Shown in pieces: positions 44,063-55,063 of a DNA stretch of 64,000 nt. The notes under the pieces are model-generated. The model had not been told where the DNA came from. It made no database searches and saw nothing but the letters and a program-made list of their open reading frames with translations. This DNA is from Ochotona curzoniae (taxonomy: Eukaryota; Chordata; Mammalia; Lagomorpha; Ochotonidae). The translations under genes and the position numbers were made by a program. Location of the stretch: NCBI RefSeq assembly GCF_017591425.1, contig NW_024465369.1:32077501-32141500 (forward strand), written 5' to 3'. Position 1 is the stretch's first letter; every line of letters starts with the position of its first letter.

Positions 44063-45514
44063 AACTGTGTGTCTGTGTGTGTACTGGAAACAACTTCCAT
44101 TCTCCAAAAAGACAGTTACATAAGTCAATCTTGGTTCATCCATAAAGTAACATTCTATACAGTCACTGCAAATGATACTACTTAGATTCTCATTGGAACA
44201 TAGATAAGAAACTTGTTCTAGCAGAGGACTGAAGAAATTGAACTTTTCACTGTACATCTTATTTGAACATCATGTTTCTCACTGTATAACTTCTTTGAAC
44301 ATGATGTTTATTTAAAATTTTTATAAAATAAATGAAACTTCCCTTTTCAAAGTAGGTTAATAACTTGGAAAAATATTTATGACTTCATTGTTAGAGAAAG
44401 GAAAACAATAATCCAAATTAGGTGAATGACTTAGCTCTCTTTTTGTTAATTAAGTGATTACATATTCCTAGAAAAATATTGAGTGAATGTTAACTAGAAA
44501 ATACTAATGAACTTTGTTTTTCAGAGGCAGATTTCTCCTTCCTTCTGTGTAGACTCCAGGTCCCCAAGAGTGTCCCAGGCTAGGAAATGTCCTTTCCGTA
44601 TGGAGCTTTCACAGCTTCCCAACTGACTATCTGAGAACCAAAGAGTAAGCCATAGAGATGGAAGAGATTTTAACAAGGATCAAGACTAGCCATTCTTCAT
44701 TTGTTCATTCACTTATTCATTGTTGTATGAGTGCCAGAGCCTGAGCCATGAAGTAGTTGGGAACTTATGGTCACCTCACTAATAAGGAGAAAATGCCACA
44801 TAACAAGTTATAACTCCAGCATTTTCCACAGGCACTCATTTAACTAAGGAATGTTTTTTGCAGCATTTTGCAAATTTGAAGAAGATTGTTCATGACATAA
44901 CATGGCAACTGGGAAAATTTGTAGCTTTTCTTTCATCTTAGAAAGCAAGATCTGAATTACATGCACCCCAGGAGAAAAATCTCTTTCTGGGTATGTGTGT
45001 GTATGTGTGTTTTACAAAAGCACACTGCACTCCTTAGTTCCTGCTGAAGTTAGATTTGGCAAGGTGAAAACTTAGGAGGAAATCTCAGGATGAGAATAAG
45101 AAGTATGGCTGAGGCCTGGGGGTTTGGACTGATCGGAGGGGTGCAGAGAAAACTAAGCTCCCAAGCGGCAGTCCTCTCCACAGAGGGTTGGCTCCCAGCT
45201 CAAATCTGAAAATGTAAAAATCTCAGTCTCCAGGGAAAACTCTCCTGGTTCCATCCTCCCCTTCACAGCTCTGTGCATCCCCCCAAATAACCCAGAACAC
45301 AAAGAGCAGATTCTTTCACCAACTGCATGTTTAACGTAGTTAAGGTTTTACTATTGGGTTTCTGCCGAGGTGATTCTTATTGGGAGGGAAAGATTTCATA
45401 TGGCTGTTTCTCAACCCTGGCTATGCTTAGAAAGCATCTAAAGGTGTTTTTTCAAATACCAATGTCCAGATCTCTGATTCTAGGCATTAGTATGCTAAAA
45501 GCTTCAGGCTTAGA
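44063..45514. other. Unique DNA, small tandem duplication
   Basis: 44238-44312 contains two copies of a unit of about 38 bp ('ttcactgta..ctt..ttgaacat(c/g)atgttt'). The rest is non-repetitive by eye, with '(tgtgtgta)' at 44995-45010. No exon is seen. Confidence 0.45.
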
Positions 45515-45746
45515 ACCTGCATTGTTGATTAAGCCACCTTCTATGTCACGAGTGTCTGTTGTGAGCACTGGTTCCAGTCCCAGCTGCTTCATTGTTTCTA
45601 GTCTAGCTCCCTGCTAATGTGCCTGGGAAGGCAATGGATGATGGTCTAAAGGTTTGGACCTCTGACACCTGGTTTAACCCAGTCCTGGTCTAACCCTGTG
45701 GACATGTGGATGGAAGATTCTCATTCATTCATATTCTCTATTCTCT

Positions 45747-45749
<3 letters not shown>

Positions 45750-45781
<32 letters not shown>
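45750..45781. repeat. (TG)n microsatellite
   Basis: About 15 perfect TG units. Confidence 0.97.
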
Positions 45782-45782
<1 letters not shown>

Positions 45783-45783
<1 letters not shown>

Positions 45784-45920
45784 CCTCTCCTCCCTGTCCT
45801 CCCTCTCTTTCTCTCTGCCTCCTTCTAACCCTCCCTCTCTTTCTCTTTGTTTCCCTCCCTATCAGTGCCCCTCTTGCCTTCCTCCCCTTCTCCTTTCTCC
45901 CTTTCTCCCTCTCCCTGTAT
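45783..45920. repeat. Polypyrimidine tract
   Basis: C/T-rich run (cctctcctccctgtcctccctctctttctctctgcc...) within the expanded CSINE 3' region. It accounts for the Ser/Pro/Leu-rich open frames here. Confidence 0.93.
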
Positions 45921-45960
45921 TTAACTCAAACTTTCAAATACATAAATAAATTTTCAATTT

Positions 45961-47868
45961 GAAAAAGCTTTATGCTATAGATGATATAATGCAAAAAAAC
46001 ACCACTCAGGATGCTACAAAATTCAGATTTCCAGCTGGCCCTCTCCCTAACTTCCTGTGGGATCTTTCAGTTCCCCCCATGTGCCTGTTACCTCTTGTGG
46101 GTTATTTGTCCTTCCCCAAATGAGATGAAATGATAAAGGGAAAAATACTTTGCAAAATCAGCTCTGCTCTATAAAAACAAAATGGTAAGGGCAGGGACAC
46201 TACTGGTCCCTTTAGATGTATCCACTAGAGTGCCACACAGCATGATCAACCCTCGCCTGAGGAAGGCATGCCATCTGACATCTGGGTTACAGTCACCTGC
46301 AGATACCCTTGAACTTCAGATAAATGCCCAATCTGCAGAGTGGTGAGCTCTGTGAATTATGTAACTCTAATTCTGTTTAAATATGCCCAGGGCACATTTT
46401 GTGACATCCCACCCCTACCCCCAATATGGGATTTGCCATCTGTAAATCTACAACACGGAAGGCTCTATGTGCTTCTGGGGAGATGTTTTACTTGACAGGT
46501 GATCCTGGGAATACCTTATCTGCAAAATGGCCATCAGGTCTACAGTCATAGAACTTGGAATGTATTCATACCTGCTTGAGGACTCCCAGAGGGGTGACAA
46601 GAACTGGCTCCCGCTGAACTTCGCAAGAGCCCTGCTCACTGTCTACCCATTCCCTCAGGTCCAAGAACCCACACTGCCCCCACCATGGGTGGGTGTACAT
46701 GAACATTATGCCCGTGCTGTACTCCCTGCAGACATTCCATCCTTCCTTCAATGCAACACTGCCAGGAAATATGTACTGCTGGCCAGTCTGCAGCAGGTGA
46801 CAAAAGATGAAACATCAAGTTTTAGAAGTTAGTGTAGAAGGGAGAATTCCTAACCCAAATAGCAAATAGCACCTGATTCAGCAAATCAGATAGAATAGAG
46901 CATACTTTCTTTTCCATTGCTGAGATCCTGGGACAGAACAAATGCCTCATGGGTGACTTAAAATTGTGCTTGAATTAAGAATTTCAGACTTAACACATAA
47001 AAATATAGTGCATCCAGCTACATTTTAGTTTCAGGTGGACAACCAATCATTGGTAATATAAGTATGTCTCGAATACTGCATGATATAAACTTACACTTAA
47101 AGAGTATTGTCTGTCCAAAATGCAGATCTAACTAGGTATTGTCCTATATGTTATCTAGCAACTCTAGCTTAGATACACCTGCGCATCAACAAGGAAAGAA
47201 AAATATTCACCTTCCAACACAGTTGTTTCAAGTTATGGAATGAATCTAGTGAATTCAGGTTGGACAAGTGTGCAGCCACACTATGTGATGATTTGTACCA
47301 ATGATTCAGTGTATGTATCACAGGGTGTTCTTGGAGTATTATATGGAATTCTTTCATTTTCTAACAAATATGCTCCAGTTTATGATCAAGTTCTACAGCA
47401 ACTCAAAAGGTGTTGAATGTGAAATCAAATATACGGAAGGGAAAAGGTACGTGGATTCTTGACATGAAGAGAGTCCTATTTGAAAAACAAACTGATATTT
47501 GTGATATAGACTACCTTTAAAAAAAAAACAGCAAGAAGTCACCCCACAGTGAATTATCAGCTGGAAAATCAGGTTTGGTTTACAGCCATGTATTTGAGTA
47601 GGAACTGGCCCCTTTCAGAACATGGAAGTACTGTCTTCAAAGTAAATAACTCATGTTTTGGTGGGAATCTTTGAACTCATGTTTCTCAGTTGATCTGCAT
47701 ACACTAGCCAAGGGAACTGTCAGGAACCACACTATCCTGTATTTGGATGCAAATTCTCTAGATCACATGCCTAAAAGAGGGAGTTCAAGTTTCACACTGC
47801 CATGTGAAAATTGAACCTTGCTTAGCAGCAGTTTCTTTATCTACTGAAAGAATCATATATATCCTATG
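45961..47868. other. Unique DNA, no gene supported
   Basis: 46480-46830 is open on both strands but I recognise no domain and see no matching splice sites. The remainder is AT-rich. Confidence 0.4.
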
Positions 47869-47869
47869 T

Positions 47870-48165
47870 TTTTCTGAGAGACATGGGTATATTTTTCTGA
47901 GAGGCATAGACACAGACACACAGAGAAAGAGGCAGTCCAACAAAGGGCTTCCATCCACTGAATTCTTCCTCAAATGTCCATAATGGTTTGGGATCAACCT
48001 GGAACAGGAATCAAGAACTAGGCTCTTAATCTAGGTCTCCCACATGGATGTTAAGAACCCACCTGCTTGAGAATTATTTGAGGCATCACCACTACCTGCC
48101 AGGGTCCACATTGATGGGAAACTGGAGTTAGGAACTAAGAATCCAACCCAGGCATTACAATGTGG
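47870..48165 (-). mobile_element. Old CSINE, later interrupted
   Basis: Antisense: 'ttttctgagaggcatagacacagacacacagagaaagaggcag', 'cttccatccactgaattcttcctcaaatg', 'atgggaaactggagttaggaactaagaatccaacccaggcattacaatgtgg'. Its head side is broken at 48180. The sequence 'taaagtgctaagc' after 48789 looks like its remaining end. Confidence 0.82.
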
Positions 48166-48179
48166 AATGTGGGCATCTT

Positions 48180-48775
48180 TTTTTTTTTTTTTAAGATGTC
48201 TCTCCTTAAAAAAAAAAAAATAGTTTTATCAGAAAGGCAGATTTACAGAGAGAAAGATCTTCCATCCAATCTAAAGCCAGGAGCCAGGAGCTTCTTCTGG
48301 GTCTCCCATGTGGGTGCAGGGTCCCAAGGCTTTGGGCCATTCTCTACTGCTTTTCAGGCCACAAGCAGGGAGCTGGATAGGAATGGAGCAGCTGGGATGT
48401 AAACTGGCATCCATATGGAATCCCAGCACATCCAAGGTAAGGATTTATACACTAGGGCATTGTACTATACCCCCTCCCCCTGCTTTTTTTAAGGTTTGTT
48501 TATTTTTATTTGAAAGGCAAATTTTAGGAAGAGAAAAGGAAATATGGAGTGAGGTCTTCCATCCGCTGGTTCATTCCCCCAAAAGGCTATGATAGTCAGA
48601 GCTGAGCCAAACTGAAGCTGGGAACCAGGAGCTTTTCCTGGAATTCCACTGCTTCACCAGTCCATAAGCAGGGAGCTGAATAGACATGAAGCAGATGGGA
48701 CTGGAACTGGCAATCATAGGGGATTCTAGTGCCACAAGCACAAGATTAGTCTGTTTTCCCACCACACCAGTCCCA
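48180..48775 (-). mobile_element. Tandem CSINE dimer with shared 14-bp TSD
   Basis: Two antisense CSINEs in the same orientation, about 48205-48474 and 48482-48775, lie tail-head-tail-head. The whole block is flanked by a perfect 14-bp direct repeat AATGTGGGCATCTT at 48166-48179 and 48776-48789. It therefore entered, or was built up, at one target site inside the older CSINE. The likely route is insertion of one copy into the A-rich tail of the other. Confidence 0.88.
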
Positions 48776-48827
48776 AATGTGGGCATCTTAAAGTGCTAAG
48801 CTAAATATCTGCTCTTTCATTAATTTT

Positions 48828-48997
48828 TCAGTCTGTTTATTTGAGAGGAATATACATATATATGGATATATGCCCACAGTGGCCAAGGCTGGCCAGGGCT
48901 GCAGTCAAGAGGCAGAAACACAATCCAGGTCTTCCCTTTGAGGTACAAGAGCCTGGTTTTTTGACCCATCACTTTTGCCTCTCAGGGTTACATTAAC
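48828..48997 (-). mobile_element. Partial old CSINE
   Basis: 'cagtctgtttatttgagaggaatatac...gccaaggctggccagggctgcag...aatccaggtcttccc...acaagagcctggttttttgacccatcacttttgcctc...acattaacaagaagct' matches a diverged, incomplete antisense copy. Confidence 0.65.
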
Positions 48998-49010
48998 AAG
49001 AAGCTACCCC

Positions 49011-49243
49011 AGGGCCCGGCGGCTTGGCCTAGCGGCTAAAGTCCTCACCTTGAACCCAGTGGGATCCCATATGGGCGCTGGTTCTAATCCTGGCAGCTCC
49101 ACTTCCCATCCAGCTCCCTGCTCACCAGCCATTGCAGTCACTTGGAGAGTGGATCATTGGACAGAAGATTTTTCTCTCTCTGTCTCTCCTCCTCTCTGTA
49201 TATCTGACTTTGTAATAAAAATAAATAAATCTTTAAAAAAAAA
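49011..49243 (+). mobile_element. Young CSINE with internal deletion and TSD
   Basis: The head 'agggcccggcggcttggcctagcggctaaagtcctcaccttgaacccagtgggatcccatatgggcgctggttctaatcctggcagc' is young. The body jumps from 'agctccctgctc' to 'accagccattgcagtcacttgg', about 100 bp shorter than usual. The duplication AAGAAGCTACCCC (48998-49010) / AAGAAGCTACCTC (49244-49256) shows a recent insertion. Confidence 0.96.
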
Positions 49244-49315
49244 AAGAAGCTACCTCACTAATTTTCTAATTTCTACAATTTTAAAAGGAAAATCAGGACA
49301 TGTTTCTCAACCTAT

Positions 49316-49424
49316 ACAGGAGAACTTCAAACAGTTGGTAGAAAGATGAAATATAAGTTTATTTTGAAATCCATGCATAGTTTTTTCATAGTATGCATTT
49401 TCTATGAACTCTTTGAAGTATGCT
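49316..49424. mobile_element. Mariner-like MITE
   Basis: The left end is 'gagaacttcaaacagttggtagaaag' and the right end 'catagtatgcattttctatgaactctttgaagtatg', in inverted relation. The centre 'aagtttattttgaaatccatgcatagttttttcata' is shared with 21763-21874. It has no coding capacity. Confidence 0.68.
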
Positions 49425-49828
49425 TGGACATGCATGGATTTAATTACTGTGTTACAAGTTATTTTTTATTTTTCCTTTTTATCTGAGCTTTGAATTTTCA
49501 TCTGACAATACCATGTCATACCCTGTCAGTGTCCTAGTGATATGCCATATTTACTTCCCAGAGTCAGTTTTCCCATAGTTACTAAATATTTGTCATGGCT
49601 TTAGCTTTTTTTTTTTTTCTGTGATGAATTGTGTTACAATACCCACCTTAACACCTATTTTTTCTCTTGGTTTACTTCACTGGGACGTTTCTTAGTTCAA
49701 GGTGCTTAGCTCTTGTCATTTATGGTCAGGGGGGTGGAGCTCACAGCTGCGCCTGTTTATAGAGCCCTTTTCACACTGTTGACATTTGGGCTTATGCTGA
49801 CGGGTGGGAAAAGCGCTGCTGCAGGTTC
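49425..49828. other. Unique DNA, no gene seen
   Basis: No exon or element is recognised. There is a T-run at 49606-49618. Confidence 0.4.
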
Positions 49829-49829
49829 A

Positions 49830-50165
49830 ATATCTCCTAAATGCTTGGGACCAGGAATGTTTTTGAAATGCTCAGATTTTGGCATAGTTGCATAAACATA
49901 ATGAGATATAGTAGGAACAGGACCCAAGTCCAAATGTACAATTTGTTGATACTTCATACATACGTAAACACATGGCCTGAAGGTAACTTTATGTGATATT
50001 TTTAGTGTTGGGGATGCTGAATAAACTGTTGTGCACCTGCATGTTGATTGTGACTCAGGACGGAAGGTCAGATGTCTGCTATCCCACTGTGGTATCGCAT
50101 CTGTGCTCACAAAAGTTTCAGATCTGGGAGCATTTCAGACTTCTGGTTTTCAGATGCTCCACCTG
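49830..50165 (-). mobile_element. Ancient mammalian repeat, family unresolved
   Basis: Phrases 'atgcttgggaccaggaatgttt', 'gcatagttgcataaacataatgagatat', 'acccaagtccaaatgtacaa', 'cacatggcctgaaggtaactttat' and 'aaaagtttcagatctgggagcatttcagacttctggttttcag' match, from memory, a repeat found widely in placental mammals. I cannot name the family or confirm its orientation. Confidence 0.5.
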
Positions 50166-50446
50166 TGACTGATTCTAACTGAAGTGCTTTTTCAAGTAGG
50201 CGGAACATTTCTCACTATTCATTTCTTCACTGTATTTCAATACATTTGAATATTCCTCTGTCTCTTATCTTGGCCCTTCTACTTTATAGGTATAGACTTA
50301 ATGTGAGTGAGTGTGTGTATCTTGATGCTGCACTTTCTTTCATCTTAGCTCTGTTACTAACAATAAAATAAGGAATATTTTATTTCAGTATAATTAAACC
50401 CATCTTTGTCACTAGTACCTTCCTTCCCAATTAAGAAAAAATGTTT

Positions 50447-50775
50447 GTTTTTAAAGATTTATTTTTATTATTTTTTTATTGGAAAGGCGGATATACAGAG
50501 AGGAGAGACAGAGAGGAAGATCTTCCGTCCGATGATTCACTCCCCAAGTGAGCACGACGGCCAGTGCAATGCTGATCCAAAGCCAGGAGCCTCTTCCGGG
50601 TCTCCCACACAGGTGCAGGGTCCCAAAGCTTTGGGCTGTCCTCGACTGCTTTCCTGGGCCACAGGCAGGGAGCTGGAAGGGAAGCGGGGCTGCCGGGATT
50701 AGAACCGGCGCCCATATGGGATCCCGGGCGTGCAAGGCAAGGACCTTTAACCACTTGCGCCACCGCGCCGGGCCC
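50447..50775 (-). mobile_element. Young CSINE, alternative head, perfect TSD
   Basis: A full-length antisense copy whose head, read in its own sense, is GGGCCCGGCGCGGTGGCGCA followed by 'agtggttaaaggtccttgccttgcacgcccgggatccc'. This differs from the common GGCCTAGCGGCTAAAG head. The B-box is intact (ggttctaatcc). It is flanked by a perfect 14-bp duplication AAGAAAAAATGTTT at 50433-50446 and 50776-50789. Confidence 0.97.
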
Positions 50776-50789
50776 AAGAAAAAATGTTT

Positions 50790-50965
50790 TAAGATTTTTT
50801 ATTATTGTTATTATTAAAGTTTTATTTTATTGTATTTGAAAGGCAGAGTTACACAGAGAAATAGATTTTCTGTCTGTAGGCTTACTCCCCAAATAGAACC
50901 AGCACCTATATGAGATGCTAGCATCTCAACGGACACTTAACCCATTAAACTACAATGACAGTTCA
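50790..50965 (-). mobile_element. Truncated old CSINE
   Basis: 'tttattttattgtatttgaaaggcagagttacacagagaaatag...ggcttactccccaaat' is joined to 'agaaccagcacctatatgagatgctagcatctcaacggacacttaacccattaaactac'. The middle of the element is missing. Confidence 0.8.
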
Positions 50966-51059
50966 CAATCTAAGGTTTCTATGGGAATGTTTAATATATC
51001 TAACAATAGAACTCATGCAATCCTTTGTGGCTTATGAGAATCAAGAACACTGAGAAAAA

Positions 51060-51256
51060 TATGGCCCAAAGCCCTGGGACCCTGTACCCACGTGGGAGAA
51101 CTAGAAAAAGCTCCTGGCTCCTGGCTTCAGATAAGCTCAGCTCTGGCCATCGTGGCTACTTGGGAAGTGGAACAGCAGATGGAAGATATTCCTCTCTGTA
51201 TCTCCTTCTCTCTGTAAATCCTTCCAATAAAAATAAATAAATCTTTAAAAAAAATG
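51060..51256 (+). mobile_element. 5'-truncated CSINE
   Basis: It begins in mid-body at 'atggcccaaagccctgggaccctgtacccacgtgggaga' and ends in 'ccttccaataaaaataaataaatctttaaaaaaaa'. The tRNA-like head is absent. Confidence 0.92.
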
Positions 51257-51622
51257 TGTTGAATCCAGCTACAACAGCTTATGGCCTTAAGTATATCATC
51301 TAATCCCTTTAAGTTCAGTATCCTCTGCTGGACTTGAAAGCAGGGACCCAAAAAGTTCCCTTTGTCTTCCCTACAGTATTCAGCACAGTATTTTGCATGT
51401 AGGACACATGTTAGAATGTCTGTATTTAATTGACATTTTTGTGTGTTGCTCTCACGTGTATCTAACAGGATATATTAAATGATGCATTCCTCCTTAGTTG
51501 TTTGCTTCCTTATATTTGGTCATGTCAGTGACATTTAGATATGTCCCAGTAGCAAAACACCTGAAACCTATAGCACTGAATGCAGAATACCATGATACAT
51601 GGATATATTAAACCTGAAAAGG
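51257..51622. other. Unique DNA, no gene seen
   Basis: No gene or element is recognised. Confidence 0.4.
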
Positions 51623-51633
51623 TGAAAATTAAA

Positions 51634-51955
51634 ATTTTTTAAAGATTTATTTCTTTTTATTGGAAAGGTAGGTTTACAGAGAGAAAGAGAGACAAAAAGA
51701 AAGATTGGTCCTCTGGCCCAACCCCCAGGCAGCTGTAATGGCCACAGCTGAACCAATCTGAAGCCAGGAGCCAGGAGCCTCTTCCAGGTCTCCCAAGTGG
51801 GTACAGGGTCCCAAGGCTTTGGGCCATCCTCTACTGTTTTTCCAGGCCACAAGCAGGGAGCTGGGTGGAAGCAGAGCAGCCAGGACACAAACTGATGCCC
51901 TCATGGGATCCTGGTGGTTGCAAACATTTAGCCACTAGGCCAGTGTGCTGGGTCC
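51634..51955 (-). mobile_element. CSINE with target-site duplication
   Basis: Antisense full-length copy ('ttttaaagatttatttctttttattggaaaggtaggtttacagagag' to 'agccactaggccagtgtgctgggtcc'). The flanks TGAAAATTAAAATTTTT (from 51623) and TGAAAATTCAATTTTT (51956-51971) are near-identical. Confidence 0.94.
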
Positions 51956-51971
51956 TGAAAATTCAATTTTT

Positions 51972-53077
51972 GTGATAAATGAGATAACCAACTTACCTCA
52001 GGGCTTAGTATAGTGCAGAAGCTATATGATAAGACATTCAGTAGCGTTTTTTTTTTCCTTCCTTCATGAGAGAATTGTTAAAATTCAGGAAATCCCACGT
52101 AAAAATATGATACCCGTTAGGAATCAGAAAAAGAATAACAGTCCATAGAATGACAAGTTTGTCAAGAGCAAAAGTTGAGCACTACATCTTAAACATTACC
52201 AGTTGCAACAATACAAATAAAAGCCTCTGATCAAGTGTAAACACTATTTCAATATATAAAGTCCAGCTGAAGCAGGCTGAACTCCAGCTGAACCCAGAAA
52301 CTATTTAAGAACAGTTCTTTGAGTTGTTGTGCATAGAATTCCTGCAATATTAGAAAGTCTAAGAGCAGATGTCAGACCTGCCACACGTGTTCCCACCAGT
52401 ACCCTGACCTCTAAAACATGCATTCATCTCATGGGAAAGGAGATGACACAGAAAGGCCTCCGTACCCTGTGTGCTGTTGTACTGCAGAAGCACGAAGTAG
52501 GGTTGTTGGATCCAGGATCCCAAGTTGCATCTGCACATACTCTAGAGACAGTGACAGCACAGCAGGCCAGAGTGCTGAGATCTGCACAGCATTCCTGAAG
52601 ATGGAGAGCAGGGAATTCGTTACGGGCTGCTGGAACCCTCTGCCAGCAACACCATTTTGCTCTGCTAATTGTTCCTTTTTATGGAGCTTACTTCAGACTT
52701 TCGACTTAACACAAGGGTTTCTTATCAAGAAGGACGTGATACTCCAATTGAAAAAAATCAGAGATATGTAGCTCACAGTACCAATACCAGGTAGTTTATG
52801 CACCAAAAATAAGTTCCTAAATCATCCAGACATAAAATAATGCCAAGAAGAATGAAACAGGGACTAGCATGATTGAATTGGTACACATTGTATGCATTTA
52901 TTAAAATACCACACTGCATCCCATTAACTCATACAGTTACAAAATATTAATCAAAATTATTTTAAAATATAAAGAGATGGGAATAGTAAATCTGATTGTC
53001 ACACATTGAATACATGTGTTGAGTTTTCACACTATAATCCATGAAAATGTATAATTGAAATAATTGTTTCAAATACT
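51972..53077. other. Unique DNA, no gene supported
   Basis: A 117-codon plus frame at 52418-52771 has no recognisable domain. The remainder is AT-rich. Confidence 0.4.
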
Positions 53078-53395
53078 TGCTGGAGCAGACATTTTGTATA
53101 GAGTCAAGATGCTGCTTACAATTCTCACATTCCGTATCAGAGTGCTGGCTTTTGACTCCAGCTTCCTGCTAGTGCAGACTCTCAGAGGGAGCAAGTAAAA
53201 GCGGATGGACTTCAGTTCCTGGCACCCATATATGGAAGACATGATTAAATTCCTGTCTCCTGACCTCATCCCATGCATTGCAGGCATTTCATTAGTAAAT
53301 TATCATATACAAGATTTGATATTTATTTTTCTCTCTTTCTCTCACTGTGCCCCCATTTCAAATAATAATCTGGCAACAAAGACCAAAACAAAAAA
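53078..53395 (+). mobile_element. Old CSINE
   Basis: 'agcagacattttgtatagagtcaagatgctgcttacaattctcacattccgtatcagagtgctggc...gctagtgcagactctcagagggagcaagtaaaagcggatggac...gtgcccccatttcaaataataa'. The 3' end is degraded. Confidence 0.78.
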
Positions 53396-53535
53396 GGTTG
53401 TCTTGGCTCTTTCAAAAATTCTTGCTGGAAGAGGAGGATCGGGTGCCCACCCTGGCTCTTTATCTGAGATTGCAATCTCAGTTTTTCTCCTGAAGAGAAG
53501 GAGTAGTTATAATGGACAGTTTCTGAAGTCCTCTC

Positions 53536-53860
53536 TGGGGCCTGGTGTGGCAGCCTAGCAGCTAAAGTCCTCACTTTGCGTGCATCAGAATCCCATATGG
53601 GCACCAGTTCTAATCCCAGCAGCTCCTCTTCTCATCCTTCTCCTTGTTTGTGGCCTAGGAAGGCAATCAAGGACAGCCCAAAGCCTTGGGACTAGTGTGG
53701 GAGATCCAGAAGAGGCTCCAGGCTCCTGGCTTCAGATTGGCTCAGCTCTAGCCATTGCAGCTGCTTGGCGAGTGACTCAACAGACAGGAGATCTTCCTCT
53801 GCCTCTCCTCCTCTCTGTATATCTGAATTTCCAATAAAAATAAAAAAATGTTAAACTCCT
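53536..53860 (+). mobile_element. CSINE (pika-type)
   Basis: The head is 'tggggcctggtgtggcagcctagcagctaaagtcctcactttgcgtgc' and the tail 'ctgaatttccaataaaaataaaa'. The candidate duplication TCCTCTCTGG (53529-53538) / TCCTTTCTGG after the tail has one mismatch. Confidence 0.94.
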
Positions 53861-54956
53861 TTCTGGTTCTAATATTCTTTCTCAAACATAGCTAGCTCCT
53901 ATTTCTGGAAAAGTCAAGATGCAGAACTTCATATTTAGGAAACAGACCATTTGTTATCCATAATAGTCCTTGCTGAGTCACTCTAAAGAATTCTTCAGTA
54001 TTTGCTTCACTTTTGGAAATCACTAGTGAAGTTGGAATATGCTTCCCATTACAAATCTCCAAGTCCTTTTTCATGAATGATTTTTCATAAACACTCCATC
54101 CAGAAGAGTAGTATCTCTTTCCTATATTGGGCTATTCATAGATGATAGTCAGTGACAGCTGTGTGTGTACATGTCGGGGAGGAAAGGGAGTGTTGGCAAG
54201 AAGTTCGAACTGCTGAGTCCTGTTTCAAACAAGGAGCCAGAAGGACAGCAGATTCCACAAAAAGCCCTTGGAGAGGAAATGAATCATGACTTCATCTGAC
54301 ACGTGGTGTCTGGGTTTCCAGTACTTTCTGGGTCTAGGCTCTGAAATCAAGGTCAATAGGATGAGGCTGCTCCATGAACTTGCAATCATCCTCTTCCCTT
54401 CTTACACCACCTCCAGGGACTGCATGGATCAGTGGGATTGTACAAAGCATTTCAGTAAATATCAGCTCAAGCTATTTTTTCCCCCTCAAAAATGTATCCC
54501 ACCAAAAGGTTGGCTTCTCATCCCGCCCCCCCCCCCCCCCCCCCCACCAAAGAGCGTGTGTGCTCCATATGTCTTTGAACTCTGCCCATACATTGTGGCG
54601 CAGATGATCCCAGACTGTGTGTTAGTTATCCTAAAGGAGCTCTCCCACGAAGGGCACTCCACTCTGCACACAGTGACCTCTTACTTCTAAACACACACGC
54701 ACTAACCAGGTTGCTCTCCACTGCTATGACCGCTGAATCAGCACAGACACAGGAAGGCTGAGGGACCCACAGGAGCAGCACTTGTTAACACTGAGTGATC
54801 CCGTGTGTGTGTTTCTTAGGATGATATTGCTCTTAATAGAAAGCTTCAAATGTGCCCGCTGTGATGGGACGTAGAGCACTGATGTGAACAGCCATTCTTC
54901 ACTGAATTCTCCCAACATCTGGGATTGCTACAGTCAAGTTTCCCATCCTGTTGCAG
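53861..54956. other. Unique DNA before the first exon
   Basis: No repeat family is recognised apart from a perfect run of 20 C at 54526-54545. The last about 40 bp form the acceptor region of the first exon, with pyrimidine-rich 'tttcccatcctgttgcag' ending at 54956. An alternative internal plus frame at 54286-54690 runs through the poly-C and is not supported. Confidence 0.5.
54526..54545. repeat. (C)20 homopolymer
   Basis: Twenty consecutive C on the plus strand, preceded by 'tcccg' and followed by 'accaaagag'. It is rare in mammalian DNA, often length-variable and error-prone in assemblies. Confidence 0.97.
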
Positions 54957-55063
54957 GTTCAGCGACTGGCCATGCCCAGAAGCAACGAACACCTCGTCGG
55001 CGATGTCAGCAGCCCAAAATGTTGAGTAGCCCTGAGGACACCATGTACTATAACCAGTTAAAT
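54957..55063 (+). CDS. Internal exon 1 of an unrecognised gene
   Basis: 107 bp with acceptor 'tttcccatcctgttgcag|GTT' and donor 'AAT|gtgagt', both near consensus. Its only useful open frame begins after two bases (phase needing one base from an upstream exon) and gives 35 codons: [20 protein letters not shown], then [15 protein letters not shown]. It ends exactly on a codon boundary, matching the phase-0 start of the next exon. The N-terminal part is Arg/Lys/Gln-rich and could be a nuclear-localisation or nucleic-acid-contact stretch, with Ser-Ser-Pro a possible phosphorylation site. I do not recognise the family. No start codon or upstream exon was found in the window, so this is probably not the first coding exon. 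Confidence 0.72.

Larger units (their letters stand above)
45515..45960 (+). mobile_element. Old CSINE with expanded 3' end
   Basis: 'gaacctgcattgttgattaagccacc...gagcactggttccagtcccagctgcttcattg...tagctccctgctaatgtgcctgggaaggcaatggatgatgg', then (TG)n, a C/T tract and 'actttcaaatacataaataaattttc'. The 3' expansion makes it about 445 bp. Confidence 0.85.
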
